Below, piece by piece: positions 7,428 to 13,934 of a stretch of 39,909 nt of DNA (position 1 is the stretch's first letter; each line of letters begins with the position of its first letter). Made by a program: the position numbers and the translations under genes. Source of the stretch: a virus; IMG/VR virus record IMGVR_UViG_3300023442_000007, positions 1-39,909 of that record; one strand, 5' to 3'. Under the pieces are notes generated by a model. That model made no database searches and was not told the origin of the DNA. It was given only the letters and a program-made list of their open reading frames with translations.

Positions 7428-8332
7428 TATTTTATCTCCTTGAATTTACCTTTATCATCTAAACCATAAAAAACATTTTCTTTTAGTCCTCTGCAACCAA
7501 TTTTACCAGTTACTACTTTTATAGGCTTATTGTTTTTGAAAAATGTTAAAGCAATAAGCGTGCCTTTAACTCCTTTTACTTTGGAGTTTTCACCACAAGA
7601 TACTGCTACTCCGTATTTACCGTTTATTGCCTGCTGGTTAGAGTTACCTGATGATGCCTGCTTACTATAGCTACCTGATGATGCCTGCTGGCTATAGTTA
7701 CCTGATGATGCCTGCTGGTTAGAGTTACCTGATGATGCCTGCTGGTTAGAGCTACCTGATGATGCCTGCTTACTATAGTTACCTGATGATGCCTGCTTAC
7801 TATAGCCAGCTGATGATGCCTGCTGGCTATAGTTACCTGATGATGCCTGCTGGCTAAAGTCACCTGATGATGCCTGCTGGCTAAAGTCACCTGATGATGC
7901 CTGCTGGTTAGAGTCACCTGATGATGCCTGCTGGTTAGAGTCACCTGATGATGCCTGCTGGCTAAAGTCACCTGATGATGCCTGCTGGTTAGAGTTATCA
8001 TTTATATCTAATATATCTAGCATATAACCACATGTTTTATTAATAAAAGTACCTAGTTCAAGCTTGGCTTCAATTTTAATATAACCAAATGATATTTTGT
8101 TATCTTTTTCAACTTCTTTGCCAACGCTAACTTCTGCAAACTCAATCAAATTACAATTACTATCTAACAAATCATAGTAACATAAAACATCTAATGGGTT
8201 GTAACAGGCATGAAATCCACTTTCACAATTAACAACTTTACCTTTATGTTTATATTCTTTACCAACTTCATATTTAAACCCTCTACATGTTAAATCTTTA
8301 TTAAATGCTTTATATGCCTTTTTTGTTTTCAT
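7427..8332 (-). CDS. DUF7666-like protein with 14 nonapeptide repeats
   Basis: The 301-aa protein starts with a conserved phage domain (about residues 1-110: YKAFNKDLTCRGFKYEVG, then CESGFHACYNPLDVL). It then carries about 14 copies of a 9-residue unit of the form QQASSGDSN, and ends with a conserved C-terminal domain beginning GKYGVAVSCGENSKVKG. Related phage proteins have the same plan with other repeat units, so the middle probably forms a regular beta-type solenoid or stalk of variable length. Repeats differ mainly at two positions (DF, DS, NY, SY and others). The role is unknown. GAGGAGA precedes the start. Confidence 0.75.
   Translation of the reverse strand: MKTKKAYKAFNKDLTCRGFKYEVGKEYKHKGKVVNCESGFHACYNPLDVLCYYDLLDSNCNLIEFAEVSVGKEVEKDNKISFGYIKIEAKLELGTFINKTCGYMLDILDINDNSNQQASSGDFSQQASSGDSNQQASSGDSNQQASSGDFSQQASSGDFSQQASSGNYSQQASSAGYSKQASSGNYSKQASSGSSNQQASSGNSNQQASSGNYSQQASSGSYSKQASSGNSNQQAINGKYGVAVSCGENSKVKGVKGTLIALTFFKNNKPIKVVTGKIGCRGLKENVFYGLDDKGKFKEIK
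7622..7999 (-). repeat. 27-bp tandem repeat array, about 14 units
   Basis: The unit contains GATGATGCCTGCT in nearly every copy, with variation concentrated in the remaining 14 bp (GGTTAGAGTTACCT, GGCTAAAGTCACCT, TACTATAGTTACCT). Twenty-seven is a multiple of three, so gain or loss of units keeps the reading frame. The array is coding and has no spacers, so it is not a CRISPR. Confidence 0.9.
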
Positions 8333-8544
8333 TATTTTATCTCCTCAAAACGATACTCATAAATAGGAAAATCACTTTTTTCCCAGCGAGTTGTCATTTT
8401 ACCAGCAGAGTCCCTAATTTTTTTCTGTGTTAAAGAATAATTGCCCTCTTTATACATTTTATAGCAATAATTAGCTTTTTCGTTTAATTCTTTGTTGTAT
8501 TTTCTATCAACTGGTAAGTATCCTGTATGATATATTTTAATCAT
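8332..8544 (-). CDS. Hypothetical early protein, 70 aa
   Basis: A small basic protein rich in Tyr and Lys, without a recognised motif. It has AAAAGGA before its ATG and ends in a TAATG-type overlap with the nonapeptide-repeat gene. A weak promoter-like pair (TTTACA, 17 bp, CATACT on the minus strand) lies in the 60-bp gap upstream. Confidence 0.6.
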   Translation of the reverse strand: MIKIYHTGYLPVDRKYNKELNEKANYCYKMYKEGNYSLTQKKIRDSAGKMTTRWEKSDFPIYEYRFEEIK

Positions 8545-8604
8545 GTTATTTAATTCCTTTTAATTTAAACTAAGTATGGTAGACAATTAAACTATTGTAA
8601 ACCT

Positions 8605-8832
8605 TTATTTTTCTTTTAGTAATAAGTGTGTGACTTTATAGCCACTCTCCTTAAGCTCTTTCCACGTTGGCTTGATTGTTACATCTCTATACCAACCTTT
8701 ATCATGTATATTTGTACGTTTACTGTTTAAATTTATAGCCCTTTCTATTGCTTCATGCTTTGTGTTTGAAATAGTGTTTTCTATTACTGTTCCATTTATG
8801 CTTATTGCGTATCTGTTAGCTGTGTATTTCAT
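8605..8832 (-). CDS. Hypothetical early protein, 75 aa
   Basis: The sequence suggests a compact alpha/beta fold: an N-terminal strand pair (RYAISINGTVIENTIS), a helix (KHEAIERAINLNSK) and a C-terminal VTHLLLKEK segment. No family is recognised. AAAGGATAAATA precedes ATG 8832; the 12-bp sequence GGATAAATAATG is also found 34 bp upstream, a small duplicated leader. Confidence 0.6.
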   Translation of the reverse strand: MKYTANRYAISINGTVIENTISNTKHEAIERAINLNSKRTNIHDKGWYRDVTIKPTWKELKESGYKVTHLLLKEK

Positions 8833-8926
8833 TATTTATCCTTTACCTTGTTAAGTGCTTTTAGCCATTATTTATCCTTATACGCCCCATAAGGTCTTCT
8901 AGTTTTTTCACGTATTTAATTGATGT

Positions 8927-9079
8927 TTACAATGCCTCTGTAAGTGTGGTTATCTTGCTTTCTAGTTCGTTAATTTCTTCTTCATATATCTCAAATTGCA
9001 TTGTTGGATTACACCACATGCAGCCATCTCCTACCATTTTTTGTGCAAAGGTACATTTACATTCTGTTATATGTTTCAT
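8927..9079 (-). CDS. Small protein with CxC and CxxC motifs, 50 aa
   Basis: Starting at ATG 9079, directly after the stop of the preceding gene (TAATATG junction), the frame encodes CKCT near the N terminus, then CMWC, and an acidic coiled-coil-like tail (EIYEEEINELESKI). Four cysteines suggest a small zinc-binding head. The ribosome site GGTGAGG lies in the end of the upstream gene. It is short, but the spacing and composition support it. Confidence 0.52.
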   Translation of the reverse strand: MKHITECKCTFAQKMVGDGCMWCNPTMQFEIYEEEINELESKITTLTEAL

Positions 9080-9080
9080 A

Positions 9081-9260
9081 TTACCTCACCATATCTATTT
9101 TAATATCACATTCAACACTTTCACCAAATATTTCAAATAAATATTCATCTGCTTCCTCTTGATATTTTTCAGCTAAATATTCAATGTCATCACTACAACT
9201 ATCAATTGTAAAATCTTTTAATATTTTTATTGTAATTTCACCATGTATATTAAATCTCAT
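9081..9260 (-). CDS. Hypothetical acidic protein, 59 aa
   Basis: The frame from ATG 9260 follows GAGGTGAATTAAA, a strong ribosome site inside the end of the upstream gene, and ends 1 bp before the next ATG. The protein is acidic (EYLAEKYQEEADEYLFEIF). No family is recognised. The plus-strand frame over the same DNA has no ribosome site and runs against the operon. Confidence 0.52.
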   Translation of the reverse strand: MRFNIHGEITIKILKDFTIDSCSDDIEYLAEKYQEEADEYLFEIFGESVECDIKIDMVR

Positions 9261-9261
9261 T

Positions 9262-9477
9262 TTAATTCACCTCACTTGCTACTAAATTTTCTGTCAATAA
9301 TGCTATTTGTTTTAATTGTATTATAGCCTCATCTAATTGTTCCTCAATACTCTTTATTTCAACTGCTACAGTATCAGGATTCAATGCTAACCTATCAAAC
9401 AAGGCTATTGTTTCATTTAAATGCTCTGCCCTTAGTCTTAGTTCAGTTGTTTGTAGTAAAAGCTCTAATTCGTTCAT
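9262..9477 (-). CDS. Coiled-coil protein, 71 aa
   Basis: Nearly the whole protein is predicted helix with leucine heptads (LELLLQTTELRLRAEHL, then IKSIEEQLDEAIIQLKQI). It may form a small dimer or bind a host coiled-coil protein. No family is recognised. Its start overlaps the upstream stop in a TAATG junction. Confidence 0.6.
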   Translation of the reverse strand: MNELELLLQTTELRLRAEHLNETIALFDRLALNPDTVAVEIKSIEEQLDEAIIQLKQIALLTENLVASEVN

Positions 9478-9752
9478 TATACAATATCCCTATTAAGTTC
9501 AGTTAATAATCTAAGTGTATTTTTACTTGCCTTTTTAATTATTTGTTTTTTAATAATTGCTAACAAAGCTAGTTGCATTGATATAGTACTATCTTTTGAA
9601 TATCTAGCAATATAATAACGCCCACACATCCAGCCATGTTTTGATATTTTATAAACATTATTTTCAGTTACGCCTAAAAATTCAGCTGTTTCTTTTGTGC
9701 CTATTTTTTGCTTTACAATGCTCCCATGTATTCCATATATAATTATTTCCAT
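9477..9752 (-). CDS. Small protein with possible helix-turn-helix, 91 aa
   Basis: I start at ATG 9752, with AAGGAG 9 nt upstream; the open frame extends to 9800 inside the cytosine methyltransferase gene but without such a site. The stretch GTKETAEFLGVTENNVYKI (about residues 19-37) fits a helix-turn-helix of the kind that reads DNA in small phage regulators, followed by a basic C-terminal half. It could regulate the early operon. The match is by pattern only. Confidence 0.55.
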   Translation of the reverse strand: MEIIIYGIHGSIVKQKIGTKETAEFLGVTENNVYKISKHGWMCGRYYIARYSKDSTISMQLALLAIIKKQIIKKASKNTLRLLTELNRDIV

Positions 9753-10603
9753 TTTAAAATCTCCTTTATTATTGTTAATGTCATTCCATTGCCAATGCAT
9801 GACAAGCTTTTATTTAAACTAAAACCAGTTTGTAAAGTAGTATATCCAACTGGTAAAGTTTGTAATTTCTCAACTTCTTGTAATGTTAAGTTTCTATATT
9901 TTCCCTCTCTATTAGTTATTTTGATTTTAGTTGCAGCCCTTGCAGCAGGTAAACAGCTAAATCTACTATGAATATAATAAGCCCTATCCTGTTGCGAATT
10001 ATAACCTTTCCCGCTAACGTCAAATTGAATATAATTTTTAGTTTCCTTGTAATTATACTGCTTATAACATTCTGTATATGGCAGTTTTTTATCAATTATA
10101 TCAATAATACGTAAATATTTATTATTAATTGGTTGCATATCCCAGTTAAACCAATAAAACCTGTCTCTATTTTGTGCAGAAACCAAGTTGCTATTTATTC
10201 TAACTGGTTGCACCCCTAGCAATTCACTTATAATATTATGATATTTCGTTTTAGTATTTACATTCTCAAGTAAAAATTTTATTTCAGGGTTTATTTTTCT
10301 AACATAATTTAAGATATCAACAAAACTATAAAATAAACTTGATTTTTCACCGCTTAATCCAGTAGCATTATTATTAGCAATACTTAAATCTTGGCAAGGC
10401 GTTCCAGCAATAATTAAATCTATTTCATGCCAAGGTATATCCCACTCACGCCAATTTTTTATATCACCTACCTGTATAATGTTATTATGGTTTTTTTCTG
10501 CTATTGCTATTGCATAACTATCTATTTCGCTTGCATAGTATTTGCCTTGTGGTATTGCAACCCTAGCCGTTGCTATGCCATCGCATAAACTTAGTGTAGC
10601 CAT
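9743..10603 (-). CDS. C5-cytosine DNA methyltransferase (Dcm family)
   Basis: The 286-aa enzyme shows the ordered motifs of 5-methylcytosine methyltransferases: LSLCDGIATARVA (AdoMet site, motif I), TPCQDLS with catalytic Cys70 (motif IV), LLENVNT (motif VI), QNRDRFYW (motif VIII), the LTLQEVEKLQTLP region before the end, and GNGM (motif X). The target-recognition region is short, as in phage solitary enzymes. No restriction enzyme is adjacent, so it probably shields phage DNA or alters its reading. It is the second methyltransferase of this early operon, of a different chemistry from the one at 4478. Confidence 0.93.
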   Translation of the reverse strand: MATLSLCDGIATARVAIPQGKYYASEIDSYAIAIAEKNHNNIIQVGDIKNWREWDIPWHEIDLIIAGTPCQDLSIANNNATGLSGEKSSLFYSFVDILNYVRKINPEIKFLLENVNTKTKYHNIISELLGVQPVRINSNLVSAQNRDRFYWFNWDMQPINNKYLRIIDIIDKKLPYTECYKQYNYKETKNYIQFDVSGKGYNSQQDRAYYIHSRFSCLPAARAATKIKITNREGKYRNLTLQEVEKLQTLPVGYTTLQTGFSLNKSLSCIGNGMTLTIIKEILKWK

Positions 10604-10608
10604 GTTAT

Positions 10609-10797
10609 TTATTTCTCCTCTATTGGATAAGATTCAGGCGTGCTAAAACCATTTTTATACCATTTTAATAATAAAGCCCCCTGTTTGTTAGCTAACTGTA
10701 AATTGCTAGCTATTTGTGAATCTATTACTTCATTATCCATTGTTATTATTATTTCATATTTTTCATTAAACTCTTCTATTTGTAAATTATATTTCAT
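10609..10797 (-). CDS. Hypothetical early protein, 62 aa
   Basis: Small protein with an N-terminal strand pair and a helical middle (ASNLQLANKQGALLLKWY); unrecognised. AGGAG lies 11 nt before the ATG, and it ends 5 bp before the cytosine methyltransferase start, so the two are probably co-translated. Confidence 0.6.
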   Translation of the reverse strand: MKYNLQIEEFNEKYEIIITMDNEVIDSQIASNLQLANKQGALLLKWYKNGFSTPESYPIEEK

Positions 10798-10803
10798 TTT
10801 TAA

Positions 10804-11475
10804 TTAACTCCTTTTAGGCATTACAAGTGCTTTGCCGTATTTATTGGTTATTTCAATGGCACTATTTGAGTTAATGTATAAAAATTCTATTTCATCATTA
10901 CTTAAATTAGCAAAATCTATATAAGTTTTATCTAATGCAACAAATCCTTCTTTAAAATAAACTGGTACAGATTTATTGCCATATACACTTTTATGTTCAA
11001 TTATTGTAAAATCATTTTTAAGTGACTGTTTATATTTTGTTGCTTTACTAACATCAATAAATAAACGCTCATAATCTGGGAACGTGCCAATATCATTACC
11101 AATACTATTCATATTTGCATCATAAAAATACCCTTTTTTAAGTTCATAGTCATTTTTAGCAACATGTAATCTATGCCCATCTGTTGCTACAATGTCGTCA
11201 CCAGTGCAATAAACATATTTTAGATATTGCCTTGCATCTTTCTTACAAACAGCTTTTGATACCCATTGAAAGCTATTTTTAGGCTTTGCAGGTAATCGCG
11301 GCATAAATTTCTTATATAATGGTGCTATGGTCTTTATAGCATCTACATCACCGCCTAGTTTTTCAACCAGTTCAGGCAATAATTCCATAATTGCAGCACC
11401 GTTCATGCTATTCATTTTATTAGCTTGTGTTGCTAATTTATTTATAGTTTGCCTTGACTTTTCGTATGTATTCAT
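10804..11475 (-). CDS. DNA sliding clamp (DnaN beta)-like phage protein
   Basis: The 223-aa protein has an N-terminal helical part (about residues 1-65), then a domain that contains ATDGHRL at 97-103, preceded by WVSKAVCKKDARQYLKYV. ATDGHRL is the hallmark of the middle domain of the bacterial beta clamp. The length is about 60 percent of a bacterial clamp subunit, so it would carry one or two clamp folds at most. Homologous small clamp-like proteins occur in phages without a polymerase. It may help recruit host polymerase, mimic the clamp, or bind it. The motif is clear; function is inferred. The leader AAGGAAATAAACAAAATG matches neighbouring genes. Confidence 0.68.
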   Translation of the reverse strand: MNTYEKSRQTINKLATQANKMNSMNGAAIMELLPELVEKLGGDVDAIKTIAPLYKKFMPRLPAKPKNSFQWVSKAVCKKDARQYLKYVYCTGDDIVATDGHRLHVAKNDYELKKGYFYDANMNSIGNDIGTFPDYERLFIDVSKATKYKQSLKNDFTIIEHKSVYGNKSVPVYFKEGFVALDKTYIDFANLSNDEIEFLYINSNSAIEITNKYGKALVMPKRS

Positions 11476-11495
11476 TTTGTTTATTTCCTTTTTGT

Positions 11496-11564
11496 TTATA
11501 TTCCAAGCGTCATAATATAGCTTATTGCTAATATGATGCTTATTATTGTTATGTATAGTTTCAT
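11496..11564 (-). CDS. Putative 22-aa membrane microprotein
   Basis: ATG 11564 begins 1 bp after the stop of the upstream gene (TAACATG), and the frame encodes almost only hydrophobic residues (LYITIISIILAISYIMTL). It ends 20 bp before the clamp-like gene, and that gene's ribosome site lies just after its stop. Placement in the tight operon supports it; length and lack of a strong ribosome site do not. Confidence 0.4.
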   Translation of the reverse strand: MKLYITIISIILAISYIMTLGI

Positions 11565-11565
11565 G

Positions 11566-11928
11566 TTAAAAATATACTTTCACTTTGCTAACCGCTCTTT
11601 TAAGTTCGTTTGGCTCGCTGTATTTGTCTTTTGCCTCTTCTTTTGCGGTACTGGCGTACCAATCACCATAATTTATGCTAAGAGTAGCATTATATTTAAT
11701 TGGCTCTTTGACAAAACCTTTTACAATTAAAAATGCTATAATGTTAACATCATTAGAAAATGTTAAGTCTTTTAATTTTCTAATGGCTTCATTTACTATA
11801 TGCCCTGTAATATCTTTTAAAACTTCTAACTGATAGTATTCAGAGTCGCTATAACAGTTTGTAGATATGGTTATATTTTCACCTTTTTTTGCTATTGTGT
11901 GGCTTGTGTTTTGTGTTATATCAATCAT
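11566..11928 (-). CDS. Hypothetical early protein, 120 aa
   Basis: The start is set at ATG 11928 because of the leader AAGGAACTGAATAAAATG shared with the next upstream gene; the open frame up to 11970 overlaps that gene without a ribosome site. The protein looks alpha/beta, with a long central helix (LEVLKDITGHIVNEAIRKLK) and a lysine-rich end. Unrecognised. Confidence 0.58.
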   Translation of the reverse strand: MIDITQNTSHTIAKKGENITISTNCYSDSEYYQLEVLKDITGHIVNEAIRKLKDLTFSNDVNIIAFLIVKGFVKEPIKYNATLSINYGDWYASTAKEEAKDKYSEPNELKRAVSKVKVYF

Positions 11929-11947
11929 TTTATTCAGTTCCTTTTTA

Positions 11948-12274
11948 TTAAAAATTATAATCAAAAACAAAACAATCTAATTCACTACATATTACCAATG
12001 TTTCTTCTTGTATTGCTTCCATGATTTCTTTTAAATTCTCATTATCTGTTAAATATCCATAATCATTTATAAATGCTTCTATATCGCTTTTATCTGTTAA
12101 ATCAAATTCAACATAGCTAATATCTATGTCTAATGGGTAAAATTCAACTGGCTGCTCTAATTCATTATAAAAGTCTATAATTGCTTCACATGCTTTGAAT
12201 GAAAAGTTATCTCTATCAATACGCTTCATAGCTTGTTTTAGTTCTGTTGCGTCTATTGTGCTTATTAATGCCAT
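11948..12274 (-). CDS. Hypothetical acidic protein, 108 aa
   Basis: First gene after the strong early promoter at 12317-12345. The start ATG 12274 is chosen because AAGGAACTAAATAAAATG precedes it; the frame stays open to 12334, but that would include the promoter's transcribed leader. The protein is acidic (LDIDISYVEFDLTDKSDIEAF), of a charge often seen in phage inhibitors that mimic DNA, though this is only a charge argument. Confidence 0.58.
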   Translation of the reverse strand: MALISTIDATELKQAMKRIDRDNFSFKACEAIIDFYNELEQPVEFYPLDIDISYVEFDLTDKSDIEAFINDYGYLTDNENLKEIMEAIQEETLVICSELDCFVFDYNF

Positions 12275-12316
12275 TTTATTTAGTTCCTTTTTTGTATGCT
12301 TATTTAATATATTATT

Positions 12317-12345
12317 ACAGTAAATCAGTACCAAACACTTGTCAA
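12317..12345 (-). promoter_or_regulatory. Strong sigma70 promoter for the leftward early operon
   Basis: On the minus strand TTGACA (12340-12345) is followed after 17 bp by TACTGT (12317-12322), placed about 45 bp before the first early gene. The box GTTGACAAG is shared with the minus promoter at 39136-39163. It reads away from the iteron island. Confidence 0.7.
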
Positions 12346-12427
12346 CACTTTTTTTATTTATTTTTGCCTATTCAATGATATCAATGGGTTAGCAAAAAAA
12401 AGGTAACAGTGGGGTATTTTGTGCTAA

Positions 12428-12767
12428 ATATTGACACCTTCCGCACTCAGTATGGATAAATAGCACTTTTGAGGCTAAAAAGGTATTTTTGAGTCTGAGA
12501 TATTGACACCTTTACTACTCATGCTAGTTTTTTTGCCTATCTTGTACACCTTATCTGAAGTATACAATGACCAGTTTCTGCGGAAGGTGTCAATATTGGT
12601 ATTTTTGGGAAAATTGGTATGTATATATAAAAGACTCTTCTTAGTTGTATACAAGAAATTCTCCACGAGGCTATATATATATATATTGTTACTTTTTAAA
12701 GAAATATATATATATATAGGGGTATTTTGTTCAAAAAAGCTAGGGTTTCTGCGGATGGTGTCAATAT
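12428..12767. repeat. Four 18-bp iterons, ATATTGACACCTTCCGCA
   Basis: Copies lie at 12428-12445 (+), 12500-12517 (+, differing in the last five bases), 12579-12596 (-, identical to the first) and 12750-12767 (-, one mismatch). The two minus-oriented copies share a longer match that includes GTTTCTGCGGA. GGTATTTT occurs next to or near each at 12413, 12482, 12598, 12721 and 12777. Opposed pairs suggest binding sites for a dimeric or iteron-reading protein. Confidence 0.85.
12671..12719. repeat. 17-bp perfect AT inverted repeat
   Basis: CTATATATATATATATT (12671-12687) and its exact reverse complement (12703-12719) are separated by 15 bp. The arms could extrude as a cruciform or melt easily. 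The palindrome sits between iteron 3 and iteron 4, where an unwinding element would be expected. Confidence 0.9.
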
Positions 12768-13087
12768 TTCAAAAAAGGTATTTTTTCCAAACAGGGGTGT
12801 TACTTTTGGCGGATTTCTGCCGTTTTGAAAGTCACCATTTGTAACCCATTGGTTTTATTAATGTTTTTATATTGGCTGTATATGGGCCTTGTGTTGCCTT
12901 ATGTTTCTGTGGGCTATATTGTGTTATCTGTATGGCTTATTGTTGCTTATTTTGGTTGTTAGGGGGGTATAAAGGCAATATACACAACGCGCGCGACTTT
13001 AAAACCACAAATACTGTTAGCAAAACAAAGACCATAGAGAATACTCAAGTATTAAAAAAGCACAAAAAAAATGACTCATAAAATTAA

Positions 13088-13297
13088 TTACAAGTCAAGT
13101 ATTAATTTACAATTATAAAATAGCGGCACTTTATCATCGTTAAATTTTGATATTGCAAGTTGCGTATATACAACAATATTTAAACTGGCATCGTTAGATT
13201 GAATATAGGTCTTGCCATCGGTACAACTTGCGGTTGCTTTTGCGTTTAAAATACCATTTAAGGTATAAATTTTGCATTTCTTTTCAAATATTTCCAT
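13088..13297 (-). CDS. Hypothetical early protein, 69 aa
   Basis: Beta-rich by composition, with four cysteines and an N-terminal basic patch (EIFEKKCKIYTLNG). AAGGAAAAGAAA lies before the ATG. It is the last gene of a short leftward cluster right of the iteron island. Unrecognised. Confidence 0.55.
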   Translation of the reverse strand: MEIFEKKCKIYTLNGILNAKATASCTDGKTYIQSNDASLNIVVYTQLAISKFNDDKVPLFYNCKLILDL

Positions 13298-13308
13298 TTT
13301 TCTTTTCC

Positions 13309-13470
13309 TTACATGTAATAAATTATAGTTGGTATTGCAACTTTAAATAGAAAATATAAAAAGAATGCAATTAATAATAGAACACTGGCAACTTGCAACT
13401 TGAACTTTAAGATTGACTTTTTGCGATATTCTCTGATTTGTTTTTCTGTGGGGCTGTATACTGGTTTCAT
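13309..13470 (-). CDS. Small membrane protein, 53 aa
   Basis: The second ATG (13470) is used because GGAG lies 8 nt before it; the first ATG at 13476 is too close to that site. A basic amphipathic N-terminal half (KQIREYRKKSILKFK) leads into one hydrophobic helix (VASVLLLIAFFLYFLF). A positively charged start with one membrane helix suggests N-in topology. The leader AAAGGAGATATGAAAATGA is almost identical to that of the next upstream gene. Confidence 0.55.
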   Translation of the reverse strand: MKPVYSPTEKQIREYRKKSILKFKLQVASVLLLIAFFLYFLFKVAIPTIIYYM

Positions 13471-13493
13471 TTTCATATCTCCTTTATATTTGT

Positions 13494-13667
13494 TTAAAAT
13501 TGTGATTTTAGTATTCTAATTAATTTTTTATTAAGAAACATGTATTCTTGTCTGTGCGATGCATCTCTTATACTTTTCAAACAAGAAACTACTTCTTGGT
13601 CATCAAGTGCAACTTCTGGCAAAATATTAAATTGTGATACTATGCTTAAAAATTCGTTATATGTCAT
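13494..13667 (-). CDS. Hypothetical early protein, 57 aa
   Basis: Start at the second ATG (13667) by the same logic as its neighbour, with GGAG 8 nt upstream. The protein is helical (YNEFLSIVSQF, then QEVVSCLKSIRDAS) with a basic end. Unrecognised. It is the first gene behind the promoter at 13701-13729. Confidence 0.52.
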   Translation of the reverse strand: MTYNEFLSIVSQFNILPEVALDDQEVVSCLKSIRDASHRQEYMFLNKKLIRILKSQF

Positions 13668-13700
13668 ATTCATATCTCCTTTATTAATTGTTTATAGCTA

Positions 13701-13729
13701 ATTGTAACACAGTATTACATAATAAACAA
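13701..13729 (-). promoter_or_regulatory. Candidate sigma70 promoter for the small cluster right of the iterons
   Basis: Minus strand TTGTTT, 17 bp, TACAAT, about 35 bp before the 13667 start codon. The -10 box is good, the -35 weak. Confidence 0.5.
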
Positions 13730-13759
13730 ACTTTTATTATTTTATTTTCATTATTATTT

Positions 13760-13903
13760 TAACTGACATATAGCCGTGCAAAATCCTCAAAGCGTCAGTT
13801 ATTTATATATTAGGCTTTGCTTATGTGACCCCCCCCCATCGGGATTTTCCCGCAGAGCCTCCTAGTGTTTGTGAGAGGTTGGTATGCCCCAATCCCTCAC
13901 AAA
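13760..13903. other. Three consecutive hairpins with a C9 run
   Basis: Hairpin 1: TAACTGAC (13760-13767) with GTCAGTTA (13794-13801). Hairpin 2: AGGCTTTGC (13812-13820) with GCAGAGCCT (13852-13860), one G-T pair; its loop holds CCCCCCCCC (13829-13837) and a small GGGA/TCCC stem. Hairpin 3: 15 pairs between 13868-13882 and 13889-13903, one mismatch, 6-nt loop. The DNA is more GC-rich than the surroundings and carries no gene. T-tracts are not placed for a terminator on either strand (an A9 run follows hairpin 3 on the plus strand). It may be a structured RNA, a packaging site (terS is 930 bp away) or a regulatory element. Confidence 0.65.
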
Positions 13904-13934
13904 ACAAAAAAAAAGCAAACTGGCGATAAACAAG

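Larger units (their letters stand above)
12346..13087. other. Non-coding iteron island, likely replication origin or control region
   Basis: About 740 bp without a convincing gene in an otherwise packed genome. It holds four copies of an 18-bp repeat (two in each orientation), five GGTATTTT motifs in one orientation, and a large AT-only palindrome between the inner repeats. Initiator sites flanking an easily melted AT segment are the usual plan of an origin. The right part (12850-13080) contains weak hydrophobic plus-strand frames without ribosome sites and a GC-type spot CGCGCGCG near 12990; I do not call genes there. An alternative is an operator array for a phage repressor. Confidence 0.6.

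Noticed and set aside
7622-7999. CRISPR-like array on the minus strand
   Set aside because: Units are contiguous with no unique spacers, have a 27-bp period and lie inside a coding gene.
12503-12844. 113-aa plus-strand frame
   Set aside because: It covers iterons 3 and 4 and the AT palindrome, has no ribosome site and reads as low-complexity sequence.
12861-13081. Hydrophobic plus-strand frames (33 aa from ATG 12861; 69 aa from TTG 12872)
   Set aside because: Two overlapping frames both look hydrophobic because of T-rich DNA; neither has a ribosome site.
13868-13903. Intrinsic terminator
   Set aside because: Strong stem, but on the plus strand it is followed by A9 and on the minus strand the T run comes before the stem.
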